NCBI RefSeq assembly: GCF_015476545.1
Contig: NZ_JADMKV010000021.1
Location: forward strand, 1 to 64,000
Direction of reading: 5' to 3'
Length of the DNA stretch: 64,000 bases
Source of the DNA: Methylobacter sp. BlB1
GTDB lineage: Bacteria > Pseudomonadota > Gammaproteobacteria > Methylococcales > Methylomonadaceae
The number at the start of each line of letters is the position of its first letter. The first letter of the stretch is position 1. The translations under genes and the position numbers were made by a program. Shown here piece after piece: positions 52,915-62,531 of the stretch. The notes under the pieces are model-generated. The model worked only from the letters and a program-made list of their open reading frames with translations. It did not search any database and was not told the origin of the DNA.

Positions 52915-53811
52915 ATGCGCAGAAAACCCCGTACATTAAACTGGCTTATACTACTGCTGAGCTTGTTCCACATTGGCCGCAAGCATCCCGTACTGCTGCT
53001 GATGATGATCTTAATCGGAGTCGGCGATTATGCATATGAAATTAAGATTGCCCGTCCGACCCTGCTTTTTCAGGGCGCCCCTCAAGCCCGCGATGCATCA
53101 AACTATGAGACCTGGTTTCGTATATTGCGCAATGACGGATTTATTCTGGGTTATTCGGATTTGCGCGGCAATCCTCTATGGGTAGAGTACGCGCTCACCC
53201 CGCTCTCCGACAATGCCCCGTCCTTAAAACGCCCCAACCGTTTTGAAACGGACTGGCGCAGCATCAACCGCGTCAGCCATGACAGCTACCAGCAGAGCGG
53301 TTATGACCGTGGACACATGGCGCCGAATTATGCGATCAGCCGCCTTTACGGCAAAGAGGGGCAAGCCGACAGCTTCTTAATGACCAACATCAGCCCGCAG
53401 AGATCCAAGCTGAATCAGCGAGTATGGCAACGCCTGGAGGAAGTCGAAATCCAGCATTTCACTAAAAGATTCGGCAAAGTCTGGGTTGTTACAGGCCCGG
53501 TATTCAGCGGCACTGTCGAACGCCTGGCGTCAGACTGGACAGTGGAAGTACCGGATGCGTTTTATAAAATCTATATAGCGCACCCCAATCCTAATAGATC
53601 GCCTATTGCACTGGGATTTTTGATACCGCAAATGGTTAAAGGCAAAGAACCACTGATGCAATTCGTAACTACTATCGACCATTTAGAAGCACAAACCGGT
53701 CTGGACTTTTTTCCCGATCTGGACGACAAAATCGAAAATGTCATGGAAGCCAGCGCTGATCCCTTGCTGTGGGATTTGCCAGCCGTCAGTAAACTGCCGC
53801 CGCGTTATTGA
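52915..53811 (+). CDS. DNA/RNA non-specific endonuclease (DRGH type)
   Basis: A 298-residue nuclease of the beta-beta-alpha-metal family. The catalytic motif is DRGHMAPNYA (about residues 138-147), followed by FLMTNISPQRSKLNQRVWQRLEE with the metal asparagine. One N-terminal hydrophobic segment (about residues 24-42) anchors or exports it. The mature domain has the full length of periplasmic NucA-like enzymes. It is 55 bp after the DUF1249 gene. Confidence 0.92.
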   Translation: MRRKPRTLNWLILLLSLFHIGRKHPVLLLMMILIGVGDYAYEIKIARPTLLFQGAPQARDASNYETWFRILRNDGFILGYSDLRGNPLWVEYALTPLSDNAPSLKRPNRFETDWRSINRVSHDSYQQSGYDRGHMAPNYAISRLYGKEGQADSFLMTNISPQRSKLNQRVWQRLEEVEIQHFTKRFGKVWVVTGPVFSGTVERLASDWTVEVPDAFYKIYIAHPNPNRSPIALGFLIPQMVKGKEPLMQFVTTIDHLEAQTGLDFFPDLDDKIENVMEASADPLLWDLPAVSKLPPRY

Positions 53812-54027
53812 GAGCGGCCAGGCTCTAATCGGACAAGTTGCCTTGGGAATCTGGCGCCTCGGCTTATTAAACAAACATTTCTTGATCTGGCTCAACTTTA
53901 ATATCGCAAAGTTTGTTTAAATAGCCTCGCTCTTAGCGCAAAATTGCTGAAAATTCCTCTCACGCAGCATATTTGTCTAAGTTCTACCTACATAGAATTA
54001 CTAATTTTTAAATCCAACGAGCTTTCG

Positions 54028-54073
54028 GGCTGTTTGGCGATTATTCCGAATAATAGCTAAACAGCCTTTTTTT
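54028..54073 (+). terminator. Terminator overlapping the end of fnr
   Basis: On the plus strand: an 18-base arm starting GGCTGTTT, a CCG loop, the matching arm ending AAACAGCC (16 of 18 pairs) and TTTTTTT. It ends the nuclease transcript. The hairpin runs into the last codons of fnr on the other strand. Confidence 0.8.
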
Positions 54074-54817
54074 ATCGATGATTTTCAATTGCTTGGATTT
54101 CACTTCAATCAACTGCAGCGCTTGAAAATGATGGATAATGCGGCTGACCGTTTCATGGGCGATCCCCAAATAGTTGCCTATCTCCTCGCGCGACATGCTC
54201 AGGCGAAACTCCATTTCCGAATAACCTCGCATCCTAAGCCGTTCAGAAATATGCAGAATGAAACAAGCCACGCGCGCTTCCGCCGACCTTCGGCTAAGCA
54301 TCATCTTTTGCACCTGGCTATCGTACTGATCGCAGGAACGCTGTAGCAGCGCTTGACTTAGGCCTGGCGTTTTAAGGGCCAGCATTTCAATTTTATGGGC
54401 CGGCAGATGGCAATAATTCACCGTTTCCAGAGCGATAGCCGTACAGTTATGAATTTGTGCCGACAGGCCGTCAAATCCCAGCAGCTCCCCAGGCAGGATA
54501 AAATCAACGACCAGCTCATTGCCGCTTTGGTCGAAACTGAGCAGTTTTGCGCTGCCTGAGCGCAAGGCGATAATGCCTCTGAATGGGCTGCCGGCATGAT
54601 AGATAGCCTCGCCCTTCCGGCGGATATTGTTCCTGTTGACCAGTAAGCCCAATTCGCCAATCTCCGCACTGGTCAGTCCTTTTGGAATACATATGTTATC
54701 CAGGTTACAGTTTTCACACGTAATGGTTGATTTACTGGTCAATGGATGTGGAGCTGTTGGATCTATCATAAGGTCAGGATGAGGGAAGGACATTAAAATA
54801 GGCGACAAATCTATCAA
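54041..54817 (-). CDS. fnr: FNR-type oxygen-sensing regulator
   Basis: A CRP/FNR family regulator of 258 residues with an oxygen-labile [4Fe-4S] site: C34-x2-C37-x5-C43, plus the partner cysteine in IHNCTAIALE (about 131). The effector domain has GSPFRGIIALRSGSAKL, and the DNA-binding helix-turn-helix is SREEIGNYLGIAHETVSRIIHHF. It would control the shift to low-oxygen metabolism. A shorter start a few codons on is possible. Confidence 0.92.
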   Translation of the reverse strand: MIDLSPILMSFPHPDLMIDPTAPHPLTSKSTITCENCNLDNICIPKGLTSAEIGELGLLVNRNNIRRKGEAIYHAGSPFRGIIALRSGSAKLLSFDQSGNELVVDFILPGELLGFDGLSAQIHNCTAIALETVNYCHLPAHKIEMLALKTPGLSQALLQRSCDQYDSQVQKMMLSRRSAEARVACFILHISERLRMRGYSEMEFRLSMSREEIGNYLGIAHETVSRIIHHFQALQLIEVKSKQLKIIDKKRLFSYYSE

Positions 54818-54862
54818 AAACTTAGCTTGGTCACAAGCGCGCCCGGTTTATTGGCTAAGGCA

Positions 54863-57016
54863 TTACAAAAGCGACTGATAAAGCAAAGAGGCTCTGACGC
54901 AACGCAGAATACCGTAATTGTAGTGGCCGCCGAACCTCTCAAAGACAGGCTTGAGCGCATTTTTCTGGTCTTCCGGCAGACTGATAAACGCATCCTCTAT
55001 CAGCCTGATTTCCGGCTCCGGCAATTCAACAACATCGGCCAGTGCCAATAGTCCCTGTTCCAGAGACTGAGATAAATGGCCATAAATGGTTGTCTCTTGC
55101 ATTTCCCGTTGTCCGGCAATCTGCTTCACGCTGTAGCCCAGCCTGAATAAAGCCAGTGATTCGGCTATGGTATCAGATAAACCGATCGGCCCGTTATTTT
55201 CAATAGCGACAAATTCGCTGATAACAGCCAGAAATTCATCGCCATAAAGCGCCAGCTTGCGTTCACCAACGCCCGATAACAGACTCATCTGCTGAAGCGT
55301 CACTGGTTTGGCTTCCAGCATGGCCATCAAGGTCGCATCATGGAAGATCACATAAGGCGGCACATCCTGCGCATCGGCCAGTTCGCGGCGCTTGGCGCGC
55401 AGCGCATTCCACAGCAGCGCATCCTGGCTGCCGGCAAACTGCCGGCTTTCGCCTTTGCTGCGTTTAATCTTGCCGGGCTGCAGATCCTTGCGCAGCATCA
55501 GTTGCTGCTCGCCGCGCAGAATCGGACGGCACGCCTCGGTCAGCTTGAAGGCGCCGAAGCCTTCAAAGTCGACCGCGACCAGCCCTCTGGCCACCAGTTG
55601 CCGAAATACCGAACGCCACTGGCCTTCGTCCAATTCCTTGCCGATGCCGAAAGTGGACTGCCGGTCATGGCCAAAGCTTTTGATTCGTTCATTGTCCTTA
55701 CCGAGCAGCACGTCGATCAGATAATTGACGCCGAAGCGCTGCCCGGTGCGGTAAATGCACGACAACGCCTGCTGCGCGGCCAGCGTGCCATCCCAGGTCT
55801 CCACCGGCTCCAGGCAGGTATCGCAGTTGCCGCACGGTTGCGCCAAGGTGTCGCCGAAATAGCTCAGCAGCGCCTGCCGACGGCAATGCACCTGTTCGCA
55901 CAAGGCCAGCATCGATTCGAGCTTGTGGTATTCGAGCCGCTTGTGCGCCTCATCGGCATTGGAATCAGCCAACATCTGCCGCAGCATGATGACATCCTGC
56001 AGGCCGTAAGCCATCCACGCATCGGCGGGCAATCCGTCACGTCCGGCCCGTCCTGTTTCCTGATAATACGCCTCGACGCTTTTAGGCAAATCCAGGTGCG
56101 CGACAAAGCGCACGTTCGGCTTATCGATGCCCATGCCGAAAGCGATCGTGGCCACAATCACCAGCCCGTCCTCCATCAGAAACCGGTGCTGATGCTGCTG
56201 CCGCAGATCGGCGGTCATGCCGGCATGATAAGGCAGCGCATTGATGCCTTTGGTCCTGAGCCATTCGGCTGTCGCCTCAACTTTCTTACGCGACAGGCAG
56301 TAAACGATACCGGCATCGCCGGCATGTTCGGCACGAATGAAATCGAGCAACTGCTGTCGTGCATTTTGCTTCTGCACGATCCGGTAACGGATATTGGGAC
56401 GGTCAAAGCCGCTTTGGAACAGCAGGGCCTGTTCCAGCCCCAGGCGCTGTATGATTTCCTGCCGCGTTTTCTCATCGGCCGTGGCCGTCAGCGCAATGCG
56501 CGGAATAGTAGGAAAACGCTCGTGCAGCATCGAAAGCTGTAGATAATCGGCGCGGAAATCATGTCCCCATTGCGAGACGCAATGCGCTTCATCGATCGCG
56601 AACAGGGCGATTTCAAGACGTTCGAACAGCGCCAGCGTGCGCGCCGACGTCAGCCTTTCCGGTGCAATATAGAGCAGATCGAGTTCACCGCGCAGCAGTT
56701 GCTGCTCGATGATGCGCACTTCACCCTGATCCAGCGTCGAATTGAGAAAGGCGGCTTTTACGCCGACCTGAAGCAGGGAGGTGACCTGATCCTGCATCAG
56801 CGCAATCAACGGCGAAATGACGATGCCGACGCCGGGCCTGATCAGGGCCGGAATTTGATAGCACAACGACTTGCCGCCGCCGGTCGGCATCAAGACCAGC
56901 GCGTCCTGTCCGGCCAGCAATTGCTCGATAACAGCCTGCTGTTGTCCCCTGAAACTGTCATAGCCGAAAACCGCTTTGAGTATGTCAATGGGCTTGCTGT
57001 GCACGGCTTCCTTCAC
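54863..57016 (-). CDS. recQ: ATP-dependent DNA helicase RecQ
   Basis: A 3'-5' helicase in recombination and replication restart. 717 residues: Q-motif/Walker [19 protein letters not shown] block [18 protein letters not shown] (TATADEKT), motif [12 protein letters not shown], zinc cysteines (CGNCDTC), winged helix, HRDC ([27 protein letters not shown]) and a C-terminal helix-turn-helix-like tail ([20 protein letters not shown]). E. coli RecQ has about 610 residues; the extra tail resembles the HTH_40 end seen in some RecQ proteins. It is divergent from gshA. Confidence 0.95.
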   Translation of the reverse strand: MKEAVHSKPIDILKAVFGYDSFRGQQQAVIEQLLAGQDALVLMPTGGGKSLCYQIPALIRPGVGIVISPLIALMQDQVTSLLQVGVKAAFLNSTLDQGEVRIIEQQLLRGELDLLYIAPERLTSARTLALFERLEIALFAIDEAHCVSQWGHDFRADYLQLSMLHERFPTIPRIALTATADEKTRQEIIQRLGLEQALLFQSGFDRPNIRYRIVQKQNARQQLLDFIRAEHAGDAGIVYCLSRKKVEATAEWLRTKGINALPYHAGMTADLRQQHQHRFLMEDGLVIVATIAFGMGIDKPNVRFVAHLDLPKSVEAYYQETGRAGRDGLPADAWMAYGLQDVIMLRQMLADSNADEAHKRLEYHKLESMLALCEQVHCRRQALLSYFGDTLAQPCGNCDTCLEPVETWDGTLAAQQALSCIYRTGQRFGVNYLIDVLLGKDNERIKSFGHDRQSTFGIGKELDEGQWRSVFRQLVARGLVAVDFEGFGAFKLTEACRPILRGEQQLMLRKDLQPGKIKRSKGESRQFAGSQDALLWNALRAKRRELADAQDVPPYVIFHDATLMAMLEAKPVTLQQMSLLSGVGERKLALYGDEFLAVISEFVAIENNGPIGLSDTIAESLALFRLGYSVKQIAGQREMQETTIYGHLSQSLEQGLLALADVVELPEPEIRLIEDAFISLPEDQKNALKPVFERFGGHYNYGILRCVRASLLYQSLL

Positions 57017-57098
57017 TGCGATAATATTTCTTCAATCAGTTAATACCTTCTATAATAGACCAAATTATACAGGACTACAGGGTACAAACGCCCAATCT

Positions 57099-58688
57099 AT
57101 GACTCATTTGAATAATAATAAGCTTTCAACATGCCTCGATCACCTTCAGGAACACGGTCAGCAGCAATTGCTCCGTGAGGGCCTTAAAGGCATTGAAAAA
57201 GAAAGCCTGCGTATTTCCAAGGACGGCTTTATCGCCCAGACCCCTCACCCGGAAGCGCTAGGCTCCGCTCTGACCCATCCTTATATCACGACGGATTATT
57301 CCGAAGCCCTGATTGAATTGATCACGCCGCCTTTCGCCGATGTCAGGGACACGTTGTCATTTCTGCACAATACCCACCAGTTCGTCTACGACAATCTGGA
57401 CAACGAAATGCTGCTGGCCGCGAGCATGCCCTGCGGCATCGACGGCGATGAAAGCATACCGATTGCACAATACGGCTCGTCCAATATCGGCCGCATGAAG
57501 CACATTTACCGACACGGTTTATGGCACCGCTACGGCAGGACCATGCAGGCCATTGCCGGCATACACTTCAATTATTCCGTGCCCGAGGCCCTCTGGCCCG
57601 TCCTGTACGGACTGGAAAAACCGGATGTTAGTCCGGAACAGTTCAAAGCCGATGCCTATTTCGCATTGATCAGGAATTTTCAGCGTCTGGGCTGGCTGAT
57701 CCTATATCTGTTCGGCGCCTCGCCTGCCATCTGCAAGAATTTCTTCAAAAGCCGTCCGGCGCTGATGGCCGGGTTTCAGGAATTCGATCCGGGCACATTG
57801 TACCATCCTTATGCAACCTCTTTGCGCATGAGCGATATCGGTTATAAAAGCAAAAATCAGGCTAGCCTGCGGATCGATTACAACTCGCTGTCCGGCTATG
57901 TCGCCAGTCTGGGCAAGGCCATCGCCACGCCTTATCCGGACTACGAAAAAATCGGCACGGTCGTGGACGGGCAGTATCTGCAGCTCAACAGCAATATCCT
58001 GCAGATCGAAAACGAATTCTACAGCACGATGCGGCCTAAACAGATAGCCGAGTCCTGCGAAAAGCCGACCCTGGCCCTCAAACGCCGAGGCGTGCGCTAC
58101 GTGGAAATGCGCTCGCTTGACCTGGATGTCTTCACCCCTATCGGCATCGATGAGAGCAAGGCCCGTTTCATAGAAGCGCTGTTGCTGACCTGCCTGCTGA
58201 AAGACAGCCCCTTGATTTCCGAGCAGGACCTCCGCATCAACAATGCCAATCAGCTGGCCGTCGCACAATTCGGCAGGAAGCCGGGACTGGAACTTGAAAA
58301 GGGTGGAAAGAAAATACTTTTACAGGACTGGGCCGCCGAAATTCTCGCCGACATGCGGCCGGTCTGCGATATCCTGAACGGCAACGATGCCGGCAAACCT
58401 TACAGCCAGGCTCTCAAGCAACAGCAAGAAATCGTCGGCAACCCCGACCTGACCGCATCGGCGCGCATACTGGAGCACATGGGACATCAGCAACAGCAGT
58501 TCGGCTGCTTCTCGCTGAACAAATCGGCCGAGCATGAACAGTACTTCCGGCAACACAAGCTCGATGACAAGAATACTGCACAGTTTAATGAACTCGCCGA
58601 GCAATCGCTGGCCAAACAAAAAGAAATCGAAAGCCGCGATCAACTGCCTTTTGACGAATTTTTAAGACAGTATTTCGCACAAAGCTGA
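57099..58688 (+). CDS. gshA: Glutamate-cysteine ligase, type I
   Basis: First step of glutathione synthesis. The 529-residue protein has [10 protein letters not shown] near the start, the family blocks [44 protein letters not shown] and [16 protein letters not shown] start it at 57099 where the family begins; the open frame to 56976 is an extension into the recQ start. It precedes cysH by 19 bp, so the cysteine and glutathione steps may be co-transcribed. Confidence 0.95.
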   Translation: MTHLNNNKLSTCLDHLQEHGQQQLLREGLKGIEKESLRISKDGFIAQTPHPEALGSALTHPYITTDYSEALIELITPPFADVRDTLSFLHNTHQFVYDNLDNEMLLAASMPCGIDGDESIPIAQYGSSNIGRMKHIYRHGLWHRYGRTMQAIAGIHFNYSVPEALWPVLYGLEKPDVSPEQFKADAYFALIRNFQRLGWLILYLFGASPAICKNFFKSRPALMAGFQEFDPGTLYHPYATSLRMSDIGYKSKNQASLRIDYNSLSGYVASLGKAIATPYPDYEKIGTVVDGQYLQLNSNILQIENEFYSTMRPKQIAESCEKPTLALKRRGVRYVEMRSLDLDVFTPIGIDESKARFIEALLLTCLLKDSPLISEQDLRINNANQLAVAQFGRKPGLELEKGGKKILLQDWAAEILADMRPVCDILNGNDAGKPYSQALKQQQEIVGNPDLTASARILEHMGHQQQQFGCFSLNKSAEHEQYFRQHKLDDKNTAQFNELAEQSLAKQKEIESRDQLPFDEFLRQYFAQS

Positions 58689-58707
58689 CTTTATATCACT
58701 GACCTTC

Positions 58708-59439
58708 ATGACTGCATTCAATATCGATACTTTACAAACCGAGCTGGCACAGAAAAACCCGCGCGCCGTTCTCAAAAAAGCCCTGGAGCTTTTCGACAAC
58801 ATCGCCATTTCCTTCAGCGGCGCCGAGGATGTCGTGCTGATCGACATGGCCGTCAAGATCAGGAAAGACATTCCGGTTTTCTCTCTCGATACCGGCCGCC
58901 TGCATCCTGAAACCTACCGCTTCATCGAGAAAGTCAGAAAGCATTATCAGATTGACATCGAGCTGCTGACGCCGGACCGGGACATACTGGACCGTTTCGT
59001 GAAAAGCAAGGGCCTGTTCAGCTTCTACGAAGACGGCCACCAGGAATGCTGCGGCATCCGTAAAGTGGAACCGCTAAAGCGCAAACTGGCGCATCTGGAC
59101 GCCTGGATCACCGGCCAGCGGAAAGACCAAAGCCCCGATACCCGACAAGCCATTCCCGAAGTGCAGATGGACACGGCGTTCTCAACGCCCGAGCACACGC
59201 TAGTCAAATTCAACCCATTGGCCAACTGGAGTTCGGCACAGGTCTGGGATTACATAGAGGCCTGGCAGGTGCCCTATAATGAGCTGCACGAAAAAGGCTT
59301 CATCAGCATAGGCTGTGAGCCCTGCACACGCCCCGTCCTGCCTAATCAGCACGAGAGAGCCGGCCGCTGGTGGTGGGAAGCGGGAGCAAAAAAAGAATGC
59401 GGTTTGCATGCCGGCAATTTAAAGAACAAAAGCGAATAA
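58708..59439 (+). CDS. cysH: Assimilatory APS reductase (CysH family)
   Basis: Reduces activated sulfate to sulfite. The 243-residue protein has [12 protein letters not shown] as the substrate loop, C114-C115 (ECCGIRK), C203-x2-C206 (GCEPCTRPV) and the C-terminal catalytic cysteine C231 (ECGLHAG). The four-cysteine set marks the [4Fe-4S] enzymes that use APS, not the PAPS type of E. coli. It follows gshA directly. Confidence 0.93.
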   Translation: MTAFNIDTLQTELAQKNPRAVLKKALELFDNIAISFSGAEDVVLIDMAVKIRKDIPVFSLDTGRLHPETYRFIEKVRKHYQIDIELLTPDRDILDRFVKSKGLFSFYEDGHQECCGIRKVEPLKRKLAHLDAWITGQRKDQSPDTRQAIPEVQMDTAFSTPEHTLVKFNPLANWSSAQVWDYIEAWQVPYNELHEKGFISIGCEPCTRPVLPNQHERAGRWWWEAGAKKECGLHAGNLKNKSE

Positions 59440-59510
59440 AAAGGCGACGCAGCCGGCTTGTTATCGCTATTACGGGCCGACTTGTTCTATAATTTTTTAG
59501 CCGCAAAAAT

Positions 59511-59546
59511 CCGCAGGCCGGGTTGAGGAACGAACCCGGCCTGCGG
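59511..59546. promoter_or_regulatory. 14-bp hairpin in the receptor leader
   Basis: CCGCAGGCCGGGTT / AACCCGGCCTGCGG with an 8-base loop, a perfect stem. On the plus strand it has no T tract; on the minus strand it is followed by ATTTTTG. It may end the cysH transcript or act in the leader. Confidence 0.5.
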
Positions 59547-59750
59547 CAACGAAGAAACGGAGTTTCCGCAAAAGCAACCCAGACTACGAGCTAAGGAAAT
59601 CGTGCCCATATCCATCCAGTAAAAGCACGCCCCAGAACGTAACTGAATCGTGTATCGGCAGGAAATGCCTTTGTTTTCGCGGCGGCCGATCAAATCGTTC
59701 TAAATGACAATTTATGCAATGAAACACTGATCAGGCGGTCGGACACTCTT

Positions 59751-59790
59751 GCCAAGCGCTGCTTGGCTCATAACCCAGGCAGCGCTTGGC
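59751..59790. promoter_or_regulatory. Second hairpin next to the receptor start
   Basis: GCCAAGCGCTGC / GCAGCGCTTGGC (12 bp, extended by a wobble pair and 3 more) with an 8-base loop. It ends 43 bases before the receptor ATG, so it could control ribosome access. Confidence 0.5.
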
Positions 59791-59833
59791 AATATTTCAC
59801 AGCTGTTCCTCGTTTTGAGGCGTATATAAAGCG

Positions 59834-61945
59834 ATGAAAGGTAAAACAATAAAAAACTTGGCAAGCTGTCTATTCGCGCTCTTTTCTTTGCACGAGAGCG
59901 CTTTAGCGTCGGAACAATTGTCCTGCGACACAATCGCCGAAACCGATATTGTCGACCTGGATCTGTCGGAACTGGGCAAAGTGCCGGTTTTTATGTCCGC
60001 CAATCAAAAAGCGACCTGCACCAGGCAGGCAGCCGGCATTGTAACCGTGATCTCCGGCCAGGAAATCCGCAATATGGGCGCCCGGGATCTGGTCGACGTA
60101 CTGCAACTGGTGCCCGGTTTCAGTTTCGGCATCGACACGTCCAATGTCGTCGGCTTAGGCATTCGAGGCATCCAGGCTCATGAAGGCAAGGTCGCGGTTT
60201 TCATCGACGGCATCAATCTGAATGAGCACCGGTTTGGAACGACCCAGTTCGGCAGTCATTTTCCGGTCGAACAAATCGATCGCATTGAAATCATCCGCGG
60301 CCCCGGTTCCATCATCCACGGCAATTTCGCGGAAATGGGCGTGATCAACATCATCAGCAAAACCGCCACCCAGATAAACGGCGTCAAAGTGAGCGGAGCC
60401 TACGGCCGCTTTGAGCGCGGCGAAGCCCGGAAAAACATGGAACTTGTCGCCGGTAAAAAATGGGGCGACTGGGAAGTGACGCTGTCCGGCAAAAACGGCG
60501 AGGCCCATCGGAGCGACCGGATCTACCGGGATGCATTCGGAGATAGCTTTGACATGTCCGACAGCAACGAACTGGAGTCAAGGATGATCAACCTGGATAT
60601 CAAATACAAGGATATTGACTTCCGCATTCTCGTTGACGACTACAGTGTCGACAGCCGCGACGGTTTCGCCACCACAACGACCGGGCCGGAACGCTACCTG
60701 AACAATCGGTTCACCACTTACGCAGGCAACTTAAACTATCAATACGACTTTACCGAGGCCATTCAATTGGATCTCAACGCCCAATTTTCCCGCCAGAATC
60801 CCTGGGAGCGAACCCGGAAGTATTTCGATGGGGAATCGCCACTGCTGCGCGAACGCGTCTTTGTCGATTTCTACAAGTTCGACGCCAAAACCACGTTCGC
60901 ATCGGAAGAAGGCAATTATCTGGTGCTGGGCAACAGCTTCTCCTTCGATAAATTCGACATCCGCAAGAGCGAAGACGGAGGCCTGGATTCACCCTTGCCG
61001 ACCTTCAGCGATTACACCGCTTACGCCGAAGCCAGCTACGCGTTCCCCTGGGTAAACGTGCTGGCCGGATTGCGCTTCGATGCCTACAACGAATACGGCA
61101 CCAATCTGGCGCCGCGCGTTGCCCTGACCAAGGATTTCGGCCGGTTTCACTTCAAGGCCCTCTACAGCCAGGCATTCCGCATACCGACCGGCGGCAATTA
61201 TCAAAAGAACGAGGAATACAATCTTGGTCTGCTAGAGGATATCGCTGAGGGCGCCCCTGGCCTGTCGGAGGCCGATCAGATCGGCCAGGTCAGGCCTGAG
61301 AAAACTCACACTGCCGAAATAGAGCTCGGCTATGAATTGCTCGACAACCTGGATTTGACCATCAATCTGTTCGATATCCGCAGCAACAACATCATCTTGT
61401 ATCAGATAGACCACCGGTTAGATGAAAACGGAGAACCAAGGGAAGCGGATTATTACATCAATGCGCCCGGTCAAAACACCCAAGGCATCGAAACCGGATT
61501 GCGCTACAGCGACGAGGACTGGGGCTATCTGGAACTGGGCTATTCCTTTTATCGGGCGACCCGCAACACGGCGGACAAATACAAAATCCTGAATGCCCAG
61601 GAAGCCCAGCTCCACGATCAGCTCAATGTTGGCTTCCCCACTCACAAAGTGACGTTCAACGCTCATGCCAATATCACGCCGTCGTTTTCCATTAATCCGA
61701 CGCTGATGTTCATTAGCGACCGTTTCGGCTATACCGGCGACCTCCTCACGCATCACGAACCAGCTTGGATAGCCAACGTTTATTTCCGCTATCAGAACCT
61801 GCTGACCAAAGGACTGGAAGTCGGACTAGGCTTCTATGACATTTTTAACGAGCGATACGAATACGTCCAGCCTTACAATGGCGGTCACCCTGCTCTGCCC
61901 GGCCCCTCTCGGGAAATCATGCTGAAACTGTCCTATCAGTATTGA
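59834..61945 (+). CDS. TonB-dependent outer-membrane receptor
   Basis: A 703-residue outer-membrane receptor with a signal peptide (ALA near residue 25) and a plug domain (ITVISGQEIRNMGARDLVDVLQLVPGF-like block, LGIRGIQAHEGKVAVFIDGI, RIEIIRGPGS). The 22-strand barrel ends in aromatic YQY. The ligand is unknown. The N-terminal part (residues 26-55) is not a long signalling extension. It starts the receptor-YfiR-kinase cassette. Confidence 0.93.
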   Translation: MKGKTIKNLASCLFALFSLHESALASEQLSCDTIAETDIVDLDLSELGKVPVFMSANQKATCTRQAAGIVTVISGQEIRNMGARDLVDVLQLVPGFSFGIDTSNVVGLGIRGIQAHEGKVAVFIDGINLNEHRFGTTQFGSHFPVEQIDRIEIIRGPGSIIHGNFAEMGVINIISKTATQINGVKVSGAYGRFERGEARKNMELVAGKKWGDWEVTLSGKNGEAHRSDRIYRDAFGDSFDMSDSNELESRMINLDIKYKDIDFRILVDDYSVDSRDGFATTTTGPERYLNNRFTTYAGNLNYQYDFTEAIQLDLNAQFSRQNPWERTRKYFDGESPLLRERVFVDFYKFDAKTTFASEEGNYLVLGNSFSFDKFDIRKSEDGGLDSPLPTFSDYTAYAEASYAFPWVNVLAGLRFDAYNEYGTNLAPRVALTKDFGRFHFKALYSQAFRIPTGGNYQKNEEYNLGLLEDIAEGAPGLSEADQIGQVRPEKTHTAEIELGYELLDNLDLTINLFDIRSNNIILYQIDHRLDENGEPREADYYINAPGQNTQGIETGLRYSDEDWGYLELGYSFYRATRNTADKYKILNAQEAQLHDQLNVGFPTHKVTFNAHANITPSFSINPTLMFISDRFGYTGDLLTHHEPAWIANVYFRYQNLLTKGLEVGLGFYDIFNERYEYVQPYNGGHPALPGPSREIMLKLSYQY

Positions 61946-61997
61946 TGATGCCCGCTCTCTTCCGTCAGCCTGATAAATTGAAAAGATAAAATCGATT

Positions 61998-62531
61998 ATG
62001 CGCTTTTTGCAGTTGCTAACGAAGTCGGTTTTCATATCGGCGCTGCTGTTGAGCCAAGGCTGGGCCATGGATCATCGGGAGCTGACGATTAAGGCGGCTT
62101 ATCTTTTCAGGTTATCGCTGTTCGTGGAATGGCCGCCGTCCAAGCTCAGTCCAACCGGCTCTGAGCCGATGCTTTTTTGCGTTGCCGGCAATCAAGGCAT
62201 GAGCGAGGCCCTAAAAACAGCCTTGGCCGACAAATCGATCAATCAGCATAAAATAGAAGTGGCCGAGGTACAGTTGCGTGACGACTTGTCTGCCTGTCAT
62301 CTGCTTTATTTGCCCAGGCACATCCAGACCCCGAAGCCCTTTTTACAAGCAGTGGTTTCCCATCCGGTCCTGACTGTCGGAGAAACCGAGGCATTTTACC
62401 GACAGGGCGGAATGATATATCTTTACAATAAGGAAAACAGAATCCGCTTCGCTATCAATGAACAGGCGGCCAAAAAGGCCGGTCTGGAATTAAGAGCGCA
62501 ATTATTGCATTTAGCCGATCAGCCACCATGA
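61998..62531 (+). CDS. YfiR family (DUF4154) periplasmic protein
   Basis: A 177-residue periplasmic protein with a signal peptide (GWA near residue 23). It has TIKAAYLFRLSLFVEWP at the start of the mature part and LTVGETEAFYRQGGMIYLY in the second half, as in YfiR. YfiR holds a membrane cyclase inactive in Pseudomonas. Its stop overlaps the kinase start (ATGA), so the two are coupled and YfiR probably signals to the kinase. Confidence 0.88.
   Translation: MRFLQLLTKSVFISALLLSQGWAMDHRELTIKAAYLFRLSLFVEWPPSKLSPTGSEPMLFCVAGNQGMSEALKTALADKSINQHKIEVAEVQLRDDLSACHLLYLPRHIQTPKPFLQAVVSHPVLTVGETEAFYRQGGMIYLYNKENRIRFAINEQAAKKAGLELRAQLLHLADQPP

Larger units (their letters stand above)
59440..59833. other. 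Leader region before the TonB receptor
   Basis: No gene. It has a TATAAT at 59488-59493 as a possible -10 (no clear -35), and two strong hairpins described separately. If transcription starts there, the receptor mRNA has a leader of about 330 bases. I do not recognise a known riboswitch. Confidence 0.45.

Noticed and set aside
59487..59693. Small minus-strand gene in the receptor leader
   Set aside because: It runs through the long hairpin at 59511-59546 and has no protein features.
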